Source: Candidatus Sodaliphilus limicaballi
Lineage (GTDB): Bacteria > Bacteroidota > Bacteroidia > Bacteroidales > Muribaculaceae
DNA length: 23,093 bases
Assembly: GCA_018065815.1 (NCBI GenBank)
Contig: JAGHSP010000123.1
Location: 1 to 23,093 of the forward strand
Direction of reading: 5' to 3'
Each line of letters opens with the position of its first letter. Position 1 is the first letter of the stretch. This document shows, in pieces, positions 1 to 6,599 of the stretch. The position numbers and the translations under genes were made by a program. The notes beneath the pieces are model-generated. The model made no database searches. It was not told the DNA's origin and worked only from the letters and a program-made list of their open reading frames with translations.

Positions 1-322
1 GAATTTCGCGCCCCTTGGGATTACCGCTGTTGTAGCGGTAAAGAACAGTACCGTTGGCCCAGTCTTTTCCTTGTGCTTTGAGCACCTTGATGCGGCATTT
101 CACCGTGGTGCGTAACTTGAAGTCATCGCCCACGTAATCTACTCTTGCGGTAGTTTCCTTGTGGAGAATCACAGCCTCGGCTTCGGGGTTGGGTTCGTAG
201 GTTGTCATTGTGAGTTCCTCTTGCGTGGGCTTGCCCCACTTGATGCTGGGTTTGTCCTGGGCTGTTGCGCTTATTGCCGCAAGCAGCAATGCCAGGCATG
301 TGATTGTGCGGATGATGTTCAT
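1..322 (-). CDS. Exported DUF3857-like protein, N-terminal part (runs off window)
   Basis: Read on the minus strand from an ATG at 322; the gene leaves the window at base 1, so only about 107 residues are visible. It opens with a signal peptide (MNIIRTITCLALLLAAISATAQ, cut likely after ATA or AQ) and continues with IKWGKPTQEEL, then PNPEAEAVIL and a region rich in beta-strand residues (VDYVGDDFKLRTTVKCRIKVL). This start resembles Bacteroidota DUF3857/transglutaminase-like periplasmic proteins, whose job is poorly known. The family call rests on this short N-terminal pattern; the transglutaminase part would lie outside the window. Two TAnnTTTG boxes lie upstream on the same strand. Confidence 0.7.
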   Translation of the reverse strand, partial: MNIIRTITCLALLLAAISATAQDKPSIKWGKPTQEELTMTTYEPNPEAEAVILHKETTARVDYVGDDFKLRTTVKCRIKVLKAQGKDWANGTVLYRYNSGNPKGREI

Positions 323-456
323 AATTTATTCTTTTTTGATTTTTAATGCAAAGTTAGACGAAATTGAAAAAATCTGTGGTACACTATTGGGTGTATTATT
401 TTGCACAAATGTGTAAAAAGTAATATTTGGCTTGTGATAACGATTTTGTCACGATG

Positions 457-487
457 CAAAGTTACGTCGTTTTTTTGTTAATTCAAA
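457..487 (-). promoter_or_regulatory. Bacteroidota-type promoter for the DUF3857-like gene
   Basis: On the minus strand TTTG (487-484) is followed after 19 bp by TAACTTTG (464-457), a full match to the Bacteroidota -33/-7 consensus. It lies about 135 bp before the ATG at 322. A second TAACTTTG at 356-349 (minus) has no good -33 partner and may be an alternative proximal start. Confidence 0.65.
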
Positions 488-562
488 GCAAAAACGGAAA
501 AAAGTGATATCATTTTCAAAAACGTAACTATTTGATTATGGGGGGGTACAAAAAAATAATCT

Positions 563-620
563 CATTCGGTCCTCATTCTCTTGCACAGAAGAGCATAAGG
601 CGTTCCCCCACAGCCGAATG
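563..620. repeat. Nested inverted repeat in the 323-715 intergenic region
   Basis: CATTCGG (563-569) is complementary to CCGAATG (614-620), and inside it CTCTT (578-582) pairs with AAGAG (589-593) around a 6-nt loop. The 393-bp spacer otherwise holds divergent promoters and a run of six or more G at 541. There is no U-run after the structure, so it is not an obvious terminator. It could be a transcript leader structure or chance. Confidence 0.3.
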
Positions 621-690
621 TAGTGGCAGTGAAGGGGAGAAATGCTGTGTGCGTGATTCACAGGTATATCGTGATAAAGATTTTTTTTTG

Positions 691-698
691 TAACTTTG
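691..698 (+). promoter_or_regulatory. -7 box (TAACTTTG) before the hydrolase gene
   Basis: TAACTTTG follows a T-run and lies 17 bp before the ATG at 716. No clear TTTG is seen at the usual -33 distance, so the upstream element is weak. The box decides the start of the next gene: an in-frame GTG-type start further upstream at 623 would place the promoter inside the coding region. Confidence 0.5.
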
Positions 699-715
699 CA
701 TTGAGAAAAAAGTTT

Positions 716-1522
716 ATGATGAAAAGCTTACTTTATTTACTATTATTGGTGGCATGCAGTGCCTTTGGGGCCATGGCCCGTGATTATGAACAGGTGAATG
801 ACATAAGTTACTCGGCCAAGGCCGATGCCTACTCTCGCGAGCAACTCAAGCTTGATGTATATCACCCTGTGGATGGCGAGGACTGTCCTGTGGTGATATG
901 GTTCCATGGCGGCGGGTTGGAATTTGGTTCAAAGCAGATTCCCGAGCAGTTGAAGGAGCAGGATATGGTGGTTGTGGGCGCCGAGTACCGCATGCTTCCC
1001 CGTGTCGAAGTTGGGGATATCCTTGACGATGCAGCCGAGGCTGTGGCATGGACGTTCAAGAACGCTGCAAAGTATGGCGGCAGCACACGCAAGATCGTTG
1101 TATCGGGCCACTCGGCTGGCGGTTACATCGCCATGATGCTGTGCCTTGACAAGTCGTGGCTGGCGCGATATGGCGTGGACGCCGACAGCGTGATGCTCTA
1201 TGCCCCTTTCAGCGGGCAGGCAATCACACACTACAATGTGCGCAAGATGCAAGGACTGCCGCCGCTGCAACCCACTATAGACCGCTGGGCACCGCTCTAC
1301 TGGGTGCGTGGCAACTGTCCTCCGCTGTTACTCACATGCGGCGACCGCGAGTTGGAACTCTACGGCCGTTATGACGAGAACCAGTATCTCGAGCGCATGA
1401 TGAAACTCACTGGCCACATGCACACCTGGCTCTACGAGATAGGCGGCCACGGACACAACGACATGATTGCCCCCAGCTTCCTCATTCTCAAGAACAAAAT
1501 GAAGGAACTACTCGCTAAGTAA
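716..1522 (+). CDS. Exported alpha/beta-hydrolase (esterase/lipase-like)
   Basis: A 268-residue protein when started at the ATG at 716. It begins with a signal peptide (residues 1-21, hydrophobic LLYLLLLVACSAFGA with a possible lipobox-like Cys14 but not a standard one). The fold is an alpha/beta hydrolase: oxyanion-hole motif HGGG at 64-67, nucleophile Ser133 in GHSAGG, acid Asp210 in CGDRE, and His245 or His247 in GGHGHND. This resembles the BD-FAE/GDXG-like carboxylesterases; the substrate is unknown, perhaps an acetyl or acyl ester on a carbohydrate. It is followed after 11 bp by the plug protein gene, which suggests co-transcription. The longer reading frame back to 623 was rejected because it spans the -7 box and adds no signal peptide. 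Confidence 0.85.
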   Translation: MMKSLLYLLLLVACSAFGAMARDYEQVNDISYSAKADAYSREQLKLDVYHPVDGEDCPVVIWFHGGGLEFGSKQIPEQLKEQDMVVVGAEYRMLPRVEVGDILDDAAEAVAWTFKNAAKYGGSTRKIVVSGHSAGGYIAMMLCLDKSWLARYGVDADSVMLYAPFSGQAITHYNVRKMQGLPPLQPTIDRWAPLYWVRGNCPPLLLTCGDRELELYGRYDENQYLERMMKLTGHMHTWLYEIGGHGHNDMIAPSFLILKNKMKELLAK

Positions 1523-1533
1523 CTATCGACGTG

Positions 1534-3096
1534 ATGCGGTTAGTGATTGCAATATTGTGTTTGTGCTTGAGTGCATTGTCGCCATCTGCTTGGGCTGGCG
1601 ATGCCGGTGCTTTGTTGCAAGAGCGGCTTCATCTCGTGACTGATCGTGCCTGCTATGATGCAGGCGACCGCATGTGGTTGAGGGTGTTTATGACTGATGC
1701 CTCAACCCGTCGTCCTGTTGTTCAGAGCAACTATGTGCATGTGGAACTGCTTGACGAGACTGCAACGGTGTTCGAGCGTGTCACGCTGATGGCTCGTGAC
1801 GGTGTTTTTAATGGACACATAGACTTGCCGCCGTCTGCCGATGCTGGCACGTATTATGTCCGTGCATATACGCGTCTCAATGCCAACAGACCTGACCTTG
1901 AGAGTGTTGCCCGTGTGGCAGTAGGGCAGAGTTGGCGTGGCGAGAGTAAGCCCATATGCCGTCCCGACCACGAGCCGCAGGTGTGGGCCGAACCGGCAGG
2001 CGACAGCACCAGGGTGTATATCCTGTTGCCCGACGAGTGTGCATTGACCGAGGCGTCGATGGCTGTTGCGGTGAGTACCGACAGTGTGGTGCCTCGTCTT
2101 GACATAGGAACATCATTGAACCGAGATCTGCTGGGCGACTATGTGAACGGATTGGCCGAGACTGCGCAGCGTGTTACGGGTAGGGTAACGGCAATGGACG
2201 GTAAGGTGTTGCCGGGCAAAGCAACCGTGTTGATGCTCGCTCCGCAGGCCGATTTCTATGAGTCAACGATGACTGGAGTTGATGGACGTTTTGCCTTTGA
2301 GGACTTGGAACTTGCCGACAGCACAGTGCTTATCGTCCAGGCAACTGACAGCAAGAACCGTGGTAATGTGTTGCTGACTATTGATGAGGTGCAGTTCCCC
2401 GAGTGCAAATATCCCTTGGCTTCTGATGAATTTGACATGAAAGACTATATGGTGACAGGGGGACGCAATGTTGTCCTTGACGAGTTGCAGGTGCATGCCA
2501 TACACGTGGCGAGAGTAGGGGAGATGGATGCTTTCTCGACCATAGCCGACGCCTCATTGTCGCAGGAACGCCTTGATGAAATAGACGCGTCATGCCTGCA
2601 CGATGTGTTCCGCCGCATTGCCGGTGTTCATTTGACTAGCGATGAGCGCATTATAATACGCGGTCGCACATCGATATATGGCGATAGTTATGCCTCGATA
2701 GCGGTCGATGGAGTTGTCCAGCCAGAGGAATTTGACTTGCATTCAATACCGATGGCCGACGTTGCCCGGGTAGATGTGTTCAAGAGCGGAACGTCAATGA
2801 TATGGGGCGTGGACGGAGGACGAGGCTTGATTTCAATCACGACCAAAGGCGGAAAAATTGCATCGGTGAAGCGCACTACTCCTAATCTCAAAAAAGTGAT
2901 TGCAACAGGGTATCAAGCCGCAAAACCATTCAGCAGCGGCAGCCGCACGCTATACTGGAATCCGGCAGTGAAAACACGTGGCGATAAACTGCTGTGGTTC
3001 AACATATCCCGTGCGGCACATTTCAGCGTGAGTATAGAAGGACTGACTGGCGACGGCAAGACCATCGCCGCCCATGCCGAGTTCATAAGCCAGTAA
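1534..3096 (+). CDS. Exported MG2 / carboxypeptidase-regulatory / TonB-plug domain protein
   Basis: A 520-residue exported protein (signal peptide 1-21, ending SAWAG). Domains in order: an MG2-like beta-sandwich (about 32-115, with DRACYDAGDRMWLRVF and GTYYVRAYT), a carboxypeptidase-regulatory-like Ig domain (about 213-285, VTGRVTAMDGK), and a TonB-receptor plug domain (about 354-440, IIIRGR, AVDGV, DVFKSGTSMIWGVDGGRGLISITTKGG). The tail (YWNPAV, then SIEGLTGDGK) is the normal ending of this Bacteroidota group, so the lack of a beta-barrel is by design; relatives are often longer at the N-terminus. Role unknown, outer membrane or periplasm. Start: ATG at 1534 chosen over the GTG at 1531 directly before it. 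The TAA stop uses the first bases of a REP hairpin. Confidence 0.8.
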   Translation: MRLVIAILCLCLSALSPSAWAGDAGALLQERLHLVTDRACYDAGDRMWLRVFMTDASTRRPVVQSNYVHVELLDETATVFERVTLMARDGVFNGHIDLPPSADAGTYYVRAYTRLNANRPDLESVARVAVGQSWRGESKPICRPDHEPQVWAEPAGDSTRVYILLPDECALTEASMAVAVSTDSVVPRLDIGTSLNRDLLGDYVNGLAETAQRVTGRVTAMDGKVLPGKATVLMLAPQADFYESTMTGVDGRFAFEDLELADSTVLIVQATDSKNRGNVLLTIDEVQFPECKYPLASDEFDMKDYMVTGGRNVVLDELQVHAIHVARVGEMDAFSTIADASLSQERLDEIDASCLHDVFRRIAGVHLTSDERIIIRGRTSIYGDSYASIAVDGVVQPEEFDLHSIPMADVARVDVFKSGTSMIWGVDGGRGLISITTKGGKIASVKRTTPNLKKVIATGYQAAKPFSSGSRTLYWNPAVKTRGDKLLWFNISRAAHFSVSIEGLTGDGKTIAAHAEFISQ

Positions 3097-3134
3097 AACT
3101 AGATAAAAGGGACGGTTCTTTTTATCTAGTTTTT
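3095..3134 (+). repeat. REP-like hairpin, copy A
   Basis: A perfect 14-bp inverted repeat, AAAACTAGATAAAA (3095-3108) with TTTTATCTAGTTTT (3120-3133), around an 11-nt loop containing GGGACGGTTC. It starts within the stop codon of the plug gene. It could act as a transcription terminator or mRNA-stabilising hairpin for that unit (stem followed by T-run), and is the same sequence that flanks the RAYT gene nearby. Confidence 0.9.
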
Positions 3135-3249
3135 GGCGGATGCTGACTGATTGAACATCGTTTCAATAATAGAAACTAGATAAAAGGGACGGTTCTTTTT
3201 ATCTAGTTTTTGGTAGATGCTGACTGATTGAACATCGTTTCAATAATAG
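3096..3249 (+). repeat. 77-bp tandem duplication carrying REP copies A and B
   Basis: Two head-to-tail units, 3096-3172 and 3173-3249, match at 75 of 77 positions (only GGCGGATG versus GGTAGATG differs). Each unit is a REP hairpin followed by about 38 bp. Read on the minus strand the extra segment gives SISQHPPKTR then stop, close to the RAYT C-terminus SITHHTTQKTR then stop, with TTCAATCA shared at DNA level. So each unit looks like a REP plus a decayed RAYT 3' tail. Few differences mean the duplication is recent. Confidence 0.9.
3173..3211 (+). repeat. REP-like hairpin, copy B
   Basis: Same hairpin and orientation as copy A (AAACTAGATAAAA arm, GGGACGGTTC loop, TTTTATCTAGTTT arm), within the second 77-bp unit. 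Confidence 0.9.
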
Positions 3250-3632
3250 TTAAAGTGGTGTGCAATACGCAAACCAAGTAAAAATAAAGAAACTACTATC
3301 ACAGTTGTCCCCTTAGATAATAGGTAAAATAAACAACCTACTTCTTTTTCTCCAAATTCGTATTTCGGGTATCTTTCTATATAATTTAGATAATCAAAAA
3401 TATACAATCCGAAACCTAGCAAGAGCCCATTTATTGCATCAATAATATCCGAAAAGAATCCAGGTATAAAACACAAGGCACACACAGTAAGGTATCCTTT
3501 ATAGAAAGGCCAGAACTTAGGTATCAGCCTGCGATATTTATGATATTTTTTATAGTAATTACCATGGACGAGTATTATGCTGAACATAAAATACGTGCAT
3601 AAGGTGCCAAAAACAAAATCCTCAGCTGTCAT
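3240..3632 (-). CDS. Small hypothetical membrane protein between REP copies
   Basis: A 130-residue, AT-rich gene I do not recognise. Four hydrophobic segments are visible, about residues 5-23, 44-62, 63-82 and 107-124, with a basic loop (YYKKYHKYRR, 26-35) after the first, so it is probably an inner-membrane protein. It lies between REP copies B and C, and its last codons (NYY, stop) fall inside the second 77-bp repeat unit, so the 3' end may have been set by the duplication. Codon use and base composition differ from the flanking core genes, suggesting transfer. No TAnnTTTG box is visible directly upstream. Confidence 0.55.
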   Translation of the reverse strand: MTAEDFVFGTLCTYFMFSIILVHGNYYKKYHKYRRLIPKFWPFYKGYLTVCALCFIPGFFSDIIDAINGLLLGFGLYIFDYLNYIERYPKYEFGEKEVGCLFYLLSKGTTVIVVSLFLLGLRIAHHFNYY

Positions 3633-3761
3633 CTTTGTTTTATTTACTGTTTATTAGTGGTTTGTGTAAATTAATCACAGATAAACTTTGCTTTACACAT
3701 GAATCAATCTTCCCAGTTTTCCGTGCTTGTATGTGAATTGAACAATCTGCTTTCTGTGTCT

Positions 3762-3802
3762 AAAACTAGATAAAAGGGACGGTTCTTTTTATCTAGTTTT
3801 TT
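3762..3802 (+). repeat. REP-like hairpin, copy C (3' flank of RAYT)
   Basis: Same 14-bp arms (3762-3775 and 3787-3800) and GGGACGGTTC loop as copies A and B, in the same orientation. The RAYT gene on the minus strand ends inside it: the codons for K-T-R and the TAA stop (3791-3789) are part of the repeat. Confidence 0.9.
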
Positions 3803-4574
3803 GGGTTGTGTGGTGGGTGATTGAACCATAGCTTATGCCTGTCAGTCTTGAGAGTTGGGTCTTGGCGATGCCTTGCTCCACAAGTTGAAGAATCAACTGT
3901 TTTTTCTCTTTATTGGGTAGCTCGGCGAGGACTCTGTCTCTGCAAACTTGTGCTATCAATTTTTGTGCTTCGATGTCTGATAAGCGACGCCTTGCAAGGT
4001 TAACCTGCTCTGTCTCAATCTGGTTGCTCTTCTTGACAAGTTCGCACACTTCGTTCCAAGTCGTTTGTGCAAACGGCAGTGTGTCACTACAGATGACAGG
4101 AGGATTTGTCGAATTGTACTCGTGCCAGCTGCTCCACCGAAAATCGTTGGGCGAACTGACAAGATTTGCTTTTACCGGGTTTTGGTGGATGTATCGCAGC
4201 AGTGTGATGAAGTAACCAGCATCCTCGACAGGCTCACTGCGGTATCGGTCGTGGAATAGTGGCCCCAACCGCTCGTGGCGCTTGTTGAAGTAACTTACAT
4301 AGGCTACGCCGATGCGTTTCATGACCGAAGCGATGCTCGACTCGGCCTCGGAGATGAGCAGATGCACGTGATTGTTCATCAGGCAATAGGCGTGTATGTG
4401 GCAATAAGGTGGCAACGGTATTCCGTGCCTATCAACAGGGGCGACAAGCCCTTGGAGTATCTTGACGAACTTGTTGCAGTCTGTTTCGTCGGTAAATATC
4501 GCACCCTTGTTGATGCCTCGAAGCATCACATGATAAACGCCGGTGGCGCTGATTTTTCTGTTCTTGCGTGGCAT
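3789..4574 (-). CDS. REP-associated tyrosine transposase (RAYT, Y1 HUH family)
   Basis: A 261-residue single-strand transposase of the IS200-like Y1/TnpA-REP family. HUH motif NNHVHLL with His69 and His71; likely catalytic Tyr128 in LLRYIHQNPVKANLV, the RAYT signature; N-terminal YHVMLRGINKGAIF. A C-terminal helix-turn-helix-like segment (TQLSRLTGISYGSITHH) probably contacts the target DNA. It should nick and rejoin REP hairpin DNA in single-stranded form. It is bracketed by REP copies C and D in opposite orientation, the arrangement called a REPtron, and its stop codon lies in copy C. All catalytic residues are present, so it may be active. Confidence 0.92.
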   Translation of the reverse strand: MPRKNRKISATGVYHVMLRGINKGAIFTDETDCNKFVKILQGLVAPVDRHGIPLPPYCHIHAYCLMNNHVHLLISEAESSIASVMKRIGVAYVSYFNKRHERLGPLFHDRYRSEPVEDAGYFITLLRYIHQNPVKANLVSSPNDFRWSSWHEYNSTNPPVICSDTLPFAQTTWNEVCELVKKSNQIETEQVNLARRRLSDIEAQKLIAQVCRDRVLAELPNKEKKQLILQLVEQGIAKTQLSRLTGISYGSITHHTTQKTR

Positions 4575-4590
4575 AATAACTGTTTTTGTG

Positions 4591-4621
4591 CAAATTTACG
4601 ATATTTTTGGGTTTATAACAA
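4591..4621 (-). promoter_or_regulatory. Promoter of the RAYT gene
   Basis: On the minus strand TTG (4621-4619), 20 bp, then TAAATTTG (4598-4591), 16 bp before the RAYT ATG. It lies between REP copy D and the gene, so the element carries its own promoter. Confidence 0.6.
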
Positions 4622-4633
4622 GAAATTACCCGA

Positions 4634-4667
4634 AAAACTAGATAAAAAGAACCGTCCCTTTTATCTA
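4634..4667 (-). repeat. REP-like hairpin, copy D (5' flank of RAYT, truncated arm)
   Basis: Inverted relative to copies A-C: AAAACTAGATAAAA (4634-4647), loop with GAACCGTCCC, then only the first 9 bases of the second arm, TTTTATCTA (4659-4667). The missing 5 bases mark the junction with the IS982 remnant, which begins directly at 4668. Confidence 0.88.
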
Positions 4668-4942
4668 CGGTTGTAGGACACAGTCTTAGGGAAACGCTTG
4701 CGCATCTCCGCATCGGTGCATATGTGGTTGAGGTAATAATGTTTCAGGCACCTGTATCCTGATTTGTGGAACAGGATTAGAATAGTCATGACCTCCGAGT
4801 CGCACATCCTGGGGGCACGGTAATATTTGCGCTTTGGCTTGGCTGTTGCCTCGATAGAGTTTTTCTTGAAAAATTCGTCAAATTTTTGACTAAATTCATC
4901 GCACATTACAAAAATTTCAGTAATTTTGTCATCAGTGAACAT
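4661..4942 (-). pseudogene. IS982-family transposase, N-terminal remnant
   Basis: About 93 residues from ATG 4942: MFTDDKITEIFVMCDEF, RMCDSEVMTILILFHKSGYRCLKHYYL, then FPKTVSYNR. This matches the conserved start of Bacteroidota IS982-type transposases, which are normally about 280-300 residues with a DDE catalytic core. Here the ORF reaches SYN and runs into REP copy D, whose TAGATAA ends it; all catalytic residues are missing. An upstream in-frame ATG at 5008 adds 22 residues but the 4942 start fits the family. The remaining two thirds is not found elsewhere in the window, so it is a dead fragment. Confidence 0.75.
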
Positions 4943-5001
4943 AGCGGAATATTTTTGTTTGTTTATTTTTTTCACTACTAAATTACAAAAAATTCCGCTA
5001 T
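4941..5001. repeat. Inverted repeat upstream of the IS982 remnant
   Basis: ATAGCGGAAT plus a T-run (4941-4958) is repeated in inverted form by a matching stretch at 4984-5001 (reads ACAAAAAATTCCGCTAT on +), with a 25-bp AT-rich spacer. It overlaps the transposase start codon and could be a translation- or transcription-blocking hairpin or part of the IS end. No terminal inverted repeat of the IS can be proved because the other end is gone. Confidence 0.5.
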
Positions 5002-5050
5002 TTTCCAAATAATCAAGCGATTAAATTCATCGAACTCACGTTAATATAGA

Positions 5051-5467
5051 ATGATACACCATAGTAAAACTTTCACTTGTCCATCTTGTGGCAATGAGAA
5101 GCCTCTAAGTGAGGCTGTAATTTGTGAAGATAGTGAAGTCGTAAATGCTATTCCTATTGAAAAGTCATCAAGATATGTACGTTATTTGCAACAAAAGCGT
5201 ATTTACAAATTCTATAGATGCAAGAAATGTAATAATAAGATTGAGATTCAAAAGACAATAAGTACAGCTACTCGCTATTTGGGGCTTAGCCTTATTGCAA
5301 TAGGTTTTTTCACGACGGGTTGGATTAGTTTGATAGGAGGATTGCTTATAGCTATTTCTTTGTTGGTATATTTCCTATGGAGTTCCATAACAAAGGTATA
5401 TCCACACACTACCTTCGAGAGGGCTAAAGAATGTGATGCTCTTGTGCCCATAGTTAAAGAAGATTAG
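5051..5467 (+). CDS. Hypothetical zinc-ribbon membrane protein
   Basis: A 138-residue protein of unknown function. CxxC pairs at 10-13 (CPSC) and 57-60 (CKKC) form a probable zinc ribbon, followed by two hydrophobic segments (about 76-92 and 93-112) and a short soluble tail. It likely sits in the inner membrane with the zinc ribbon in the cytoplasm. The gene is AT-rich like the rest of the island and is alone on its strand; the start is the first ATG, 42 bp after the inverted repeat upstream of the IS remnant. No promoter box recognised. Confidence 0.6.
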   Translation: MIHHSKTFTCPSCGNEKPLSEAVICEDSEVVNAIPIEKSSRYVRYLQQKRIYKFYRCKKCNNKIEIQKTISTATRYLGLSLIAIGFFTTGWISLIGGLLIAISLLVYFLWSSITKVYPHTTFERAKECDALVPIVKED

Positions 5468-5532
5468 GCTTTTAAAATGTTTCTTTCATTCTAACCATAC
5501 ATTCTTGGGTGTTTTTTCTCTAATAGAATATA

Positions 5533-6312
5533 TTACTTGCGCTTGCCAGACTTGGCTTTGTCCTTCGCCTCCTTCTTGCGTTCCTTCATGTACTCACGAT
5601 AGTCTTTGATAGGCATAGGCTTAAGATTCTCGTCAGAGAACATGAGGTCGATACCTTCGAGTTCCATCATGACCTCTTCATTGTCACCGAAGTAGGCATG
5701 AACATAGCGATTGATGTTCTGCTGCTTCTGGAGAATGGCATTGTCTCGGGCAATGAAGAACAGAAGTCCGATGCAAATCAGCCAGATAGACCAAGCAACA
5801 GTCTTGAAGAACCATCGTACATGGTTGTCGAAATAGACTCGCAAGCAATAGTACCAAGGGTACAGATATAGCGATTTCAGCAGTATATGTCCTTTCTCAT
5901 CCTTGAACTTTGGTCTTTCCAGAGGATAGAGATTAGCCCGACCAAGCAACTCGCACAGACTATCATGAATGACCTTGTTACTGGTGTTGTACAGCTCCAT
6001 GTGGTGAATATCGAGTTTGCGCAACTCTTCCATACGTTTGTCGGCTGCCTGACGAAACTCCAACGGAGTGCCTGGCAATCCTTGCTCACGTCGCTTGTCA
6101 GCCTCTTCCTCCTCCTTTTGGGTGATCTCATTCCAATGGGCTGTAGTCGCTTGCTTTACGGCTTCTGAAACTACTTCACGAAGAGAGTCCTTCTTTACAT
6201 CCAGCTCGAAATTATCCAAAGTGCTCTGAATACCAACCAAAGAACTATAGATGGCATTTCCCTGAGTCTTCTCAATGTCAATGTTCACTTCAACATGTGT
6301 AGGTGGGGCCAT
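5533..6312 (-). CDS. Hypothetical single-pass membrane protein, charged coiled-coil-like
   Basis: A 259-residue protein I cannot place. The N-terminal half is charged and helix-prone (about 38-105, including KEEEEADKRREQ), followed by a conserved-looking LYPLERPKFKDEKGHILLKSLYLYPWYY stretch (as two short parts, 128-155), one transmembrane segment (about 168-189), and a basic tail KERKKEAKDKAKSGKRK. Its ATG is preceded by GTAGGAGGATCTGA, an unusually good Shine-Dalgarno for this phylum, located inside the end of the upstream gene; the two frames overlap by 28 bp, so translation is probably coupled. Such features suit cargo of a mobile or integrated element, but no relaxase, integrase or phage gene is visible here. 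Confidence 0.6.
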   Translation of the reverse strand: MAPPTHVEVNIDIEKTQGNAIYSSLVGIQSTLDNFELDVKKDSLREVVSEAVKQATTAHWNEITQKEEEEADKRREQGLPGTPLEFRQAADKRMEELRKLDIHHMELYNTSNKVIHDSLCELLGRANLYPLERPKFKDEKGHILLKSLYLYPWYYCLRVYFDNHVRWFFKTVAWSIWLICIGLLFFIARDNAILQKQQNINRYVHAYFGDNEEVMMELEGIDLMFSDENLKPMPIKDYREYMKERKKEAKDKAKSGKRK

Positions 6313-6599
6313 TCAGATCCTCCTACATGCTCTAAAGGTTCTTCTGTCTCAGGAATGTCATTGTACTCTGCACTTTCTGCACTTTGCACTTTGGCATCCT
6401 GATCAGGGTTAGTAACTGGCGGATTGTCAGGAACAGGAGATAAGGTAGTTTCAACTGACCCTATCTCAGTTCCCTCCGCATTCACTGGCTGAGTATCAGT
6501 CACGGGCGAAGCCGGTGACATCATAGCAGCCATATTTGCGCCCATGTTTGCAATAGCTTTCTTTGCATTCGTTTGGGACTTTCTCTTTTTAGGCGGCAT
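6285..6599 (-). CDS. Hypothetical basic/low-complexity protein, partner of the downstream gene
   Basis: From ATG 6599 the product is 104 residues: a basic start (MPPKKRKSQTNAKKAIA), an Ala/Met-rich stretch, then a Pro/Asp/Glu-rich region with no clear fold. The open frame extends to an ATG at 6698, but the extension looks unlike protein and 6599 gives the lysine-rich start typical of such genes. It overlaps the next gene by 28 bp and carries that gene's Shine-Dalgarno within its codons. Function unknown; probably disordered, perhaps a nucleic-acid- or partner-binding adaptor of the 259-residue membrane protein. Confidence 0.45.
   Translation of the reverse strand: MPPKKRKSQTNAKKAIANMGANMAAMMSPASPVTDTQPVNAEGTEIGSVETTLSPVPDNPPVTNPDQDAKVQSAESAEYNDIPETEEPLEHVGGSEWPHLHMLK

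Noticed and set aside
623..715. Longer start of the alpha/beta hydrolase frame (299 residues)
   Set aside because: The extension covers the -7 box at 691-698 and puts a non-signal sequence ahead of a clear signal peptide that begins at 716.
3640..3761. Continuation of the IS982 transposase beyond REP copy C
   Set aside because: Minus-strand reading gives only short open stretches (for example RHRKQIVQFTYKHGK) without IS982 catalytic motifs, so the missing part is not there.
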